Assembly: GCA_964570855.1 (NCBI GenBank)
Contig: CAZMZR010000116.1
Coordinates: forward strand, 1 to 8,746
From: JAFGPS01 sp964570855
Lineage (GTDB): Bacteria; Planctomycetota; Phycisphaerae; Sedimentisphaerales; Anaerobacaceae
DNA length: 8,746 nt
Direction: 5' to 3'
Shown here piece by piece: positions 1-5,729 of this stretch (its first letter is position 1; each line of letters opens with the position of its first letter). A program made the translations under genes and the position numbers. The notes under the pieces are model-generated. The model did no database searches, was not told the origin of the DNA, and was given only the letters and a program-made list of their open reading frames with translations.

Positions 1-49
1 ATTTGCAGGACAAAATATGTCGAAAGCGAATTTATTTAAGACCCTTGGT

Positions 50-79
50 ATTATATCGGATTTGCGCAAAACTTAACAA
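50..79 (-). promoter_or_regulatory. Possible promoter for a gene beyond the left edge
   Basis: On the minus strand a perfect TATAAT (55-50) lies 18 bases downstream of TTGTTA (79-74), a 4/6 match to the -35 consensus. Two palindromes sit on it: TTTGCGCAAA (61-70) in the spacer and TAACAA-A-TTGTTA (74-86) over the -35 box, which could be operator sites. The MFS gene ends upstream with its own terminator at 127-167, so a new transcription unit starting here and running off the left edge is logical. The downstream gene is not visible, and AT-rich DNA gives such matches by chance. Confidence 0.4.
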
Positions 80-126
80 ATTGTTATTGCTATACTTATC
101 TTCAAACAGAATTGTTTAAAAAGCAT

Positions 127-167
127 AAACAAAAAGCAGGAATCCGGTATTAGCGAATCCCTGCTTT
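127..167 (-). terminator. Rho-independent terminator after the MFS gene
   Basis: Read on the minus strand, an eight-base arm AAAGCAGG (167-160) pairs with CCTGCTTT (140-133). Weaker pairing continues inside, and the stem is followed directly by a T-rich tract (135-127, TTTTTGTTT). It starts about 45 bases after the TAA stop of the MFS gene. The stem plus T-run form is typical of intrinsic terminators and marks the end of the gene cluster in the direction of transcription. The A run preceding the stem on the plus strand does not make it convincing as a bidirectional terminator. Confidence 0.8.
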
Positions 168-212
168 GGTTATTCTTTATGATTGTTTTTAGTTAAATGT
201 TTATATGTTTTA

Positions 213-1367
213 TTAGAGTCTTCCTAAAATAAGAGCCAATACAACCAGGGCAGCACAAATCGGAATAAGCAGTTTCAGACTTTTTTGAATTGAGGAGCCT
301 TTTGCCAGATTACCGATTGCCTTGGGAATAATTACCGCGCCAAGCAGGCCCACCGCAAATATGATACCGAAAACGCTGCCGTATATCTCCGGGCTGAACT
401 TTGCAAATGTTACACCTACGATTGTAGGAAAGCACGGGGCGAAGAAAAAGCCTGCACAGGCGGCCAGAGCGCTGGTCCAGATTGCTCCACTTTTTCCCAT
501 CGCCAGAATGATTAATCCTGCTATTAGCGCAGCACCGGCGATATACCAGCCCCCGTATGCAGTAATATTGCCGATTTGACTTGATATCAGTCGTCCGGCC
601 ATCATAGCTACTGCAAAAGCTGAGAGCATCTGCTGGGATGTGGCATCTATAACCGAGCCATCCAGGCCTGGAAGGTCTCTGCTTATTATTTCCTTACTGT
701 ATGGCGGCAGCCAGTTGCAGAAAGAAGATTCCAGACTGATATAGCAGAACAAAGCCAGAGCAGCTACTAATATAGCCGGTTCCTTGAGCAGTCCCACCGC
801 ATCGGAAATGGCAAAGCCGGCCGGTACTTGTGGGTATTTTGCTATCACAGCTAAGACAACGGGGGCGACCGCGATAATCGCCAGAACTGATATCGCGTTT
901 TCATAAGTGGTTTTTCTAAAAAGGAAGCTTACAATCAGCGGCGTGATAAAAAGACCAAGCCCGAAAAATACGTTACCCAGATTGCTCGCTGCGGCGGGAT
1001 TTTCCCCGCCGAATAATACGACAGGTATAAGCGTGTTTCCCGCGGTATTTAGTGCCATAGCTCCGAAGCCGAGCAACAGACAGGGCAAAAGGGCCGTCCC
1101 GTATGTTTTGCCCCGCGCAAGAATAAATATACATACCGCCGTCGCTATAAATCCGAAGATAGCCACCGGTTTATAGCCTATCTTATCTACAACTACTCCC
1201 ATAATCAGTGAAGCGATAAGACATGTCAACATAAACGCTGAAATCAGAGAGCCGAACTTGCCCTGATCGATTTTCAGGCGTGGCATTAGCTTGACACTGA
1301 TGGAACCAAGAAGTGAAAAACACATGCCCAGGCCGAAAACACACAGTAGAGCTACAATTTTTTCCAT
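213..1367 (-). CDS. MFS permease, FucP/FHS-like sugar transporter
   Basis: This 384-residue protein is almost entirely hydrophobic, with about twelve predicted membrane helices (roughly 3-25, 38-60, 68-85, 92-118, 127-150, 158-176, 197-216, 246-262, 270-290, 294-316, 328-350, 363-382), the usual size and layout of a Major Facilitator Superfamily carrier. The loop between helices 2 and 3 carries a motif-A-like GVVVDKIGYKP (57-67). The NLGNVFFGLG stretch (129-138) and SSFCNWLPPY (214-223) recall the fucose/glucose/galactose:H+ symporter (FHS) group, so a sugar or sugar derivative is the likely cargo; this is inference. ATG is supported by an AAAGGAG ribosome binding site six bases upstream (1380-1374). 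The gene lies 175 bases after the cytochrome b gene, probably has its own promoter, and ends at a clear terminator. Its place after exported sugar-modifying enzymes suggests uptake of their product into the cytoplasm. Export is possible but less likely. Confidence 0.88.
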   Translation of the reverse strand: MEKIVALLCVFGLGMCFSLLGSISVKLMPRLKIDQGKFGSLISAFMLTCLIASLIMGVVVDKIGYKPVAIFGFIATAVCIFILARGKTYGTALLPCLLLGFGAMALNTAGNTLIPVVLFGGENPAAASNLGNVFFGLGLFITPLIVSFLFRKTTYENAISVLAIIAVAPVVLAVIAKYPQVPAGFAISDAVGLLKEPAILVAALALFCYISLESSFCNWLPPYSKEIISRDLPGLDGSVIDATSQQMLSAFAVAMMAGRLISSQIGNITAYGGWYIAGAALIAGLIILAMGKSGAIWTSALAACAGFFFAPCFPTIVGVTFAKFSPEIYGSVFGIIFAVGLLGAVIIPKAIGNLAKGSSIQKSLKLLIPICAALVVLALILGRL

Positions 1368-1434
1368 TTTACTCTCCTTTCAAAAAGTCCTTTCATTGAA
1401 GAGATAAACGCACTCTTGAGTCTTTATATTCGAT

Positions 1435-1464
1435 ATTCTATCGGTTTAATCCCAGATATGTCCA
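1435..1464 (-). promoter_or_regulatory. Candidate promoter of the MFS gene
   Basis: On the minus strand TGGACA (1464-1459; 5/6 match) is followed after 18 bases by TAGAAT (1440-1435; 5/6 match). It lies in the 175-base gap before the MFS gene and would give a leader of about 60 bases. An inverted repeat CGATA-GAA-TATCG (1443-1431) covers the -10 box and may be an operator. No terminator was found after the cytochrome b gene, so read-through from upstream is also possible. Confidence 0.45.
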
Positions 1465-1542
1465 TGATAATCAAAATATCTTGTACAAAAGGAATAAACT
1501 CGAAAAGACACGTTCAATGCCAAAGGCAGTTCAAGCTTGCTG

Positions 1543-2181
1543 TTACATTTTAGGCCGAATTAGCAGGTAAGTATGCACAATGACAACCAGTGCGAATACC
1601 AGGGCTGTGTAACGGTGCAAACTTAAAAGAAGTTCCTGCCAGTATGTACCGAAATATGGGAACATACTTAAAACGGAAGACAAGATTAACGGCAGTGCCA
1701 GAAATATAATCAGCCAAAAAGCAATTTTCTGCCCGATGCAGCTTTTACAGGATATTTCTTCATCAGCGCTTTGAACTAAAGTGACGCGCTGCACAATACG
1801 TTGAAACCACGGCCAATCATTACTGTTCAAGCGACAGTTACGCGCCCACATAACGGCCAGGACGGCCAGACAGATAGCAAGAACTGGTGCAAAAGTTGCA
1901 TGAATCATCAAAAGGTATCCGGAGATGTGCTCACCCAGAACCAGAGTGGGATAAAAACCGGTGATTGCCAGCACTACGAAGCAAAGTAATGCCAGTAAAT
2001 ATACGAGTTTTCTGAAGACTCCTGCCGGGCTGAGCTTTTGCTCGATAAAAAGCATCGTAAAAAGCTGGACAAGTTTCTTCAGGGGATGCCGCCAGCATTC
2101 TTTGCAGGGTCGGAGAAAACAGTTCAAGCCAATCCCGCCGAGGGTGATAAGAAAAGCTATTATAGAAATAGTACGATACAT
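1543..2181 (-). CDS. Cytochrome b-like membrane protein, putative quinone-linked diheme subunit
   Basis: This 212-residue protein has five likely membrane helices (about 5-22, 57-77, 88-112, 151-172, 186-207). Helix 5 carries His189 and His203, spaced fourteen apart as in the HydC/FdnI type of diheme cytochrome b. Helix 3 begins with EHISGYLLMIH, giving His85 and His94 as likely partners, so two b hemes are plausible (His85/His189 near the outer face, His94/His203 deeper). The positive-inside rule puts the basic loops 24-56 and 113-150 in the cytoplasm. Each loop contains a CxxC pair (Cys26/Cys29 and Cys145/Cys148) that lacks the His needed for heme c. The ATG lies 26 bases after the stop of the multiheme cytochrome gene with only a weak ribosome binding site, which suggests co-transcription and possibly coupled translation. 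The likely role is to pass electrons between the quinone pool and the periplasmic multiheme cytochrome. The family assignment rests on helix and His pattern only. Confidence 0.75.
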   Translation of the reverse strand: MYRTISIIAFLITLGGIGLNCFLRPCKECWRHPLKKLVQLFTMLFIEQKLSPAGVFRKLVYLLALLCFVVLAITGFYPTLVLGEHISGYLLMIHATFAPVLAICLAVLAVMWARNCRLNSNDWPWFQRIVQRVTLVQSADEEISCKSCIGQKIAFWLIIFLALPLILSSVLSMFPYFGTYWQELLLSLHRYTALVFALVVIVHTYLLIRPKM

Positions 2182-2207
2182 ATCACTTACTTGTATTTTA
2201 TAGAAAA

Positions 2208-4148
2208 CTATTTATTTTCACTGGCCAACGCCTTGATAATACAGGCCAGTGCTCTTAGTGCGTATAACAACAGAACTCCGGCCATAACCGCACATGAACC
2301 GATGGCAACAATCTTTAGCCAGGGACGGAACACAAACGAGGCGGCAAACGCCCAGGCATAAGATGGACTGATGTCCTGGAACTCAATCATTCTTTTAAGA
2401 GAATCTCGTTCGGCAGCAATGGGAGAATCGATTTTGATATCACCGAAAAAGAAAGGTGCATTCGTAGCATGGCAATCCGTACAATAGCGAACGCCCAGCG
2501 CCTGGGCTGCAGGCCTGACGTTATGGCCGACAGGCCACAAATAAGGTTCGGCCGCCGGGTGGTTGTCCTGCTCAACGAGATTCCCCGATTCGTCAGTGCT
2601 GTATAGTTTACCCCCTGCTATGTAAACCGCCCTGCCGGCGACGGCTTCGCTGAGGGCCTTTATTGCCTCTGCTATCATTTCTTTATTTATTTGGGGCCAA
2701 TCACCTGTAGCGGCAAGCTCGATATCGGCAAAAGCACCACCGATAACTTTCTCTACGACGCTAAGTTCAACAGGCTCGACATTGTCCTGCTCAATAATTC
2801 CCCAGTAAGCCGGCCATAAAACTTTATACGGTGCTATTTTTCCATTTTCTGTAGCTAAAAGCTCGGGCTTATATCCGGCGCCGTTTTGTCCCTGGCTGGC
2901 AAAGACAGGTGAGATAACATGAGGTAATCCCTCCGCAGCCTTGTTAACGTTTGGCGTGCCCAAACGATGAGCACGCGATGTTTTGGTCAGAGTAGTCTGC
3001 TCTCCGGGCCAGGGCCCGGAATGACAGGCGGTGCAGGTAAGTCTGTCAAAATGGACGGTTGGAATTCCGGGATGTGTCGGAACTGGTGCTCCGAGCCGAC
3101 CGGCCTCCGGTTCGTCCTCGCCTTCGGGCAGGTGACAACCTTCGCATGTACTCGTTGCAACCAGGGGGTTCTCTGAAATATCCGTCTCTTTGTCATATCC
3201 TCGGATGATGTTATGATCGACGCCGTTACGGTGACAGTCAACACACTTTAGTCCCGCCGTCAGATGTATATCCTCATCTTGTGTCCATTTTTCTGTTTTT
3301 TCTTCTGCGCCCTGATACAAATCGGAATGGCAGTAATAACATCGCTCATTTGGCACTTCCCTGACTATCTGAAAAAGCACTTCGTCATTTTCATTGAATG
3401 CTTCTTTATGATAATTGACGGTTGGAGCGTTCTTTTGGTCCGGATCGGGCATAAACGGGTCGTAAGTCATCGGCATTTGAGACGCCGAACCTGTTACGGT
3501 GGCGAATTCGCATGAAGCAGCCGCAGCCCACCGGAAATTCTCGCGAGAGACCTGAACGGCGTAGCCGCTGAGGCCACCCATGTCCTGGCCGTAATGAGCG
3601 TTGTGACATGCAAGGCAGTTTATTTCAAGTTTGCCGGAAAGAAGTTGTCGGCCGATTTCATCCGCTTCGGTTGTATCGACCTCGCCGGGACCGCCGCCCG
3701 GGGTATGTCTGCCGAATATCTTTGTGAATTTGTACTCTGAAAGTCCAATCTGCTCCGGTCGAAAAGTCCCCTGCCAGCGGCGATATGAAAGCGGAATCTG
3801 AAGACACAGCCCGGGATCATAGTACACCCACGGTTCGCCAGGCCTGCCGGGAGGGACGTTGGAGTCCATTACGTTGAAGTGCCACCCCTTTTTGACCAGA
3901 TTGTAGTTGTGGCAGTCGCTGCATGACCAGCGCGTTGAAAAAGGCATCGGAAATTCCATATCGGGTGTTATTTGCTCGCCCTTTTCTCCGGTTTCGCTCT
4001 CGGCATATACGGGGATAAGGTGAGGTGGTGGTGACATGCTGCCGTCGCTTTCATCGCCGAGCAGTTTTAACTCGGTCTCCACGGCAAAAGCGCAAGCGCT
4101 CAATACCAGCAAACACAAAAAGCCTGTTAATTTCAACCCATTGTTCAA
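2208..4148 (-). CDS. Seven-heme c-type cytochrome with C-terminal membrane anchor
   Basis: This 646-residue protein has seven CxxCH heme-binding motifs: CSDCH (76), CLACH (178), CYYCH (270), CVDCH (302), CEGCH (335), CTACH (372) and CTDCH (556). Numerous other histidines (for example 90, 148, 247, 295, 312, 359, 366, 394, 542) could be distal ligands. Residues 1-22 are a Sec signal. LSAC (16-19) fits a lipobox, while AFA at 20-22 would fit signal peptidase I, so lipoprotein status is open. A hydrophobic helix at about 612-635 with a short basic tail anchors the C-terminus, leaving the heme domain in the periplasm. About 180 residues without hemes separate motifs 6 and 7. The start is TTG: no ATG or GTG lies in frame nearby, and AAAGGA (4165-4160) stands 11 bases upstream. 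The gene starts 36 bases after the Gfo/Idh stop and ends 26 bases before the cytochrome b gene, so the latter is the obvious redox partner. No catalytic family (nitrite, tetrathionate or hydroxylamine type) is recognised with confidence; electron transfer is the safe call. Confidence 0.9.
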   Translation of the reverse strand: MNNGLKLTGFLCLLVLSACAFAVETELKLLGDESDGSMSPPPHLIPVYAESETGEKGEQITPDMEFPMPFSTRWSCSDCHNYNLVKKGWHFNVMDSNVPPGRPGEPWVYYDPGLCLQIPLSYRRWQGTFRPEQIGLSEYKFTKIFGRHTPGGGPGEVDTTEADEIGRQLLSGKLEINCLACHNAHYGQDMGGLSGYAVQVSRENFRWAAAASCEFATVTGSASQMPMTYDPFMPDPDQKNAPTVNYHKEAFNENDEVLFQIVREVPNERCYYCHSDLYQGAEEKTEKWTQDEDIHLTAGLKCVDCHRNGVDHNIIRGYDKETDISENPLVATSTCEGCHLPEGEDEPEAGRLGAPVPTHPGIPTVHFDRLTCTACHSGPWPGEQTTLTKTSRAHRLGTPNVNKAAEGLPHVISPVFASQGQNGAGYKPELLATENGKIAPYKVLWPAYWGIIEQDNVEPVELSVVEKVIGGAFADIELAATGDWPQINKEMIAEAIKALSEAVAGRAVYIAGGKLYSTDESGNLVEQDNHPAAEPYLWPVGHNVRPAAQALGVRYCTDCHATNAPFFFGDIKIDSPIAAERDSLKRMIEFQDISPSYAWAFAASFVFRPWLKIVAIGSCAVMAGVLLLYALRALACIIKALASENK

Positions 4149-4159
4149 GGTGTAGTCAA

Positions 4160-4165
4160 TCCTTT
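4160..4165 (-). promoter_or_regulatory. Ribosome binding site for a TTG start
   Basis: AAAGGA on the minus strand lies 11 bases before the TTG at 4148-4146 that opens the multiheme cytochrome gene. The spacing is long, but no in-frame ATG or GTG is available upstream, and the TTG is followed at once by a good signal peptide. A second in-frame TTG at codon 5 (4136-4134) would also keep the signal sequence but has no ribosome binding site of its own. Confidence 0.5.
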
Positions 4166-4184
4166 TGTTTATGCCTGTAAATCA

Positions 4185-5537
4185 CTAAACCGTAAAATCC
4201 TCCGGCTTAAAGTCCAGTTTTTTCCCGGCAGCTACGGCTTCATTAACCTTCAGTACGGTGACGGCGGTTTCGTAACCGATTTCGGCGGGACAGTTAAGAC
4301 TGGCTTTGCCGCGTATCGCATCGAAGAAATTCTCAAGATGCGGCTGGTGGTACGGCTTGTCGCCTAATGTCACGGGGATATCGTAACTGGGCGGCGTTGG
4401 TGACTCGCGTACATCGAGCACAACACCGGCGGCTGCTGGTTCGGCCGGTTCCGCTTCAATCGCTGTTATATAGCCGGCCTTGACCCATTTATCCCAGTTC
4501 TCCGCCGGGACCCATACTTCCCGATATACAGTGCCGCGCCCGGCGGCTTCTGAAATCAACAATGTCCCTTCGTCACCCATAAACTGCTCGTAATAACCCT
4601 GTCCGCTGTTTGTTGTGATTGTCTGATAAAACGCCCTGACAATACCTTGTTTAGTTTCGTATTCATAAATAGCCATGACATGGTCGTACCAGTCATGGTC
4701 CTTCCAGTAATCGATGCCGCCGCTGGCCATTACGGATTTTGGATTTGCCCCAAGGAACCAGCTATAAATATCGATTTGATGCGAGCCAAGGTCAACAATC
4801 GGTCCGCCTCCCAGGCCCTTGTACCATCTCCAGTTTCTAAACTGCTGCATTGACTCAAATCCGTACTTTTTCAAAGTGGCGTCATCAATGGGGGCGTTTT
4901 TCGGCCAGGCCAGATCTTCGCACGCCGCTTTGCTTCTGTTCCATTGTCCGTTGATGGTGGTGATCCGCCCGCATAGTTTCGCTTCAGTGACCAGCTTATC
5001 GTAGCAGTGCCTGTATCTGGGATTGCTGCGGCGCTGATGACCGATTTGCAGGAGCTTGCCGGTTGTCTTCGCAGCTTCGGCCATTTTTTTTGCGTCTTCG
5101 AGTGTATTGGACATCTCCTTTTCGCAATAGACATGCAGTCCGGCTTCGAGGCAGGCGATTGTGTGCCGTGCATGCCAGAAATCCGGCGTGGCTATTATAA
5201 CTGCATCGAGGTCTTTTTCCTTATCGAGCATGTCCTGATAATCCGTGTACGTATTAGATTCGTGCTTGTAAGCCTTGAGCAGGCGTGAGACCCGTTTTTG
5301 GTTGTAATCTGTCCAGATATCACAGACTGCTTTGAAGCGAATACCCGGTATTTTCAGGCAGGCATTCATCAGGACCTGCCCCTGAGCACCGGCTCCGAGC
5401 AGGGCCACGTTTATATCTTCTGCTTTATTGTTGGCCCTGAGAGGAAGCGATGAAAATGCCAGGCCTGCTCCCGCGGCCGCTGTAGAAATGAGAAACTCAC
5501 GTCTGTTTATGCCGTTTTTTGTTTTTTGATTATTCAT
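4185..5537 (-). CDS. Tat-exported Gfo/Idh/MocA family oxidoreductase (second copy)
   Basis: This 450-residue protein opens with a twin-arginine signal (NRREFLIS, 11-18, then an Ala-rich hydrophobic stretch and a likely cleavage near 35), so it should be exported folded with its cofactor. The Rossmann fold follows with GAGAQG (48-53) and the ATPD segment (116-119). The family's EKP motif appears as EKE (139-141), with Glu in place of Pro. DLGSHQID (249-256) is the conserved C-terminal-domain motif holding the presumed catalytic His. The family uses tightly held NAD(P) to oxidise or reduce sugars and related polyols; members paired with DUF1080 proteins are associated with C3 oxidation of glycosides. 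The substrate cannot be told. The ATG is the first start after an in-frame TAA, with a GGAG 13 bases upstream. A near-consensus promoter precedes it, and the gene appears to lead an operon with the cytochrome c and b genes. It is only distantly similar to the other oxidoreductase in the window, so a simple recent duplication is unlikely. Confidence 0.9.
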   Translation of the reverse strand: MNNQKTKNGINRREFLISTAAAGAGLAFSSLPLRANNKAEDINVALLGAGAQGQVLMNACLKIPGIRFKAVCDIWTDYNQKRVSRLLKAYKHESNTYTDYQDMLDKEKDLDAVIIATPDFWHARHTIACLEAGLHVYCEKEMSNTLEDAKKMAEAAKTTGKLLQIGHQRRSNPRYRHCYDKLVTEAKLCGRITTINGQWNRSKAACEDLAWPKNAPIDDATLKKYGFESMQQFRNWRWYKGLGGGPIVDLGSHQIDIYSWFLGANPKSVMASGGIDYWKDHDWYDHVMAIYEYETKQGIVRAFYQTITTNSGQGYYEQFMGDEGTLLISEAAGRGTVYREVWVPAENWDKWVKAGYITAIEAEPAEPAAAGVVLDVRESPTPPSYDIPVTLGDKPYHQPHLENFFDAIRGKASLNCPAEIGYETAVTVLKVNEAVAAGKKLDFKPEDFTV

Positions 5538-5586
5538 TTGCTCTGCTTAACTCCAAAAACTTAAAAATTATACATGCCTTTTTAGG

Positions 5587-5604
5587 GCCTGCACTATAGC
5601 AGGC
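5587..5604. promoter_or_regulatory. Inverted repeat over a -10 box, candidate operator
   Basis: The minus strand reads GCCTGC-TATAGT-GCAGGC, a perfect six-base inverted repeat whose loop is exactly the -10 hexamer of the promoter at 5593-5621. A direct repeat CAGGCCC occurs twice with starts 20 bases apart, once in the promoter spacer and once overlapping the right arm, about two helical turns. A DNA-binding repressor site is the simplest reading. A terminator is unlikely because neither strand has a T-run after the stem. Confidence 0.5.
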
Positions 5605-5621
5605 GGGCCTGTTACTGTCAA
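5593..5621 (-). promoter_or_regulatory. Near-consensus sigma70-type promoter for the oxidoreductase–cytochrome operon
   Basis: On the minus strand a perfect TTGACA (5621-5616) is followed by exactly 17 bases and TATAGT (5598-5593; 5/6 match). Transcription would start near 5586, leaving a leader of about 49 bases before the ATG at 5537. It lies in the 192-base gap between the fusion gene and the second Gfo/Idh gene, so the latter and both cytochrome genes can be expressed separately from the first two genes. A second TATAAT (5572-5567) in the leader has no matching -35. Confidence 0.7.
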
Positions 5622-5729
5622 GTCTGCTTTTATTCGTTTTTCAGCTCTATTCCGTGCGTCTTAGTGTCACTCGGTTGCAAATTTTTTATGTTATTTTGAT
5701 ACAAGGCAGAATCATTATTACGTTTAGTC

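Noticed and set aside
1518..1528. TGCC-AAA-GGCA inverted repeat after the cytochrome b gene
   Set aside because: A four-base stem without a T-run is too weak to call a terminator or operator.
2208..4148. Assignment of the multiheme cytochrome to a nitrite, tetrathionate or hydroxylamine enzyme family
   Set aside because: Seven standard CxxCH motifs with no CxxCK or other special heme motif and no family-specific catalytic signature that I can recognise; naming an enzyme would be a guess.
5567..5572. TATAAT in the leader before the second oxidoreductase gene
   Set aside because: There is no -35-like hexamer at 16-18 bases, and a much better promoter lies just upstream; at best it is a secondary start.
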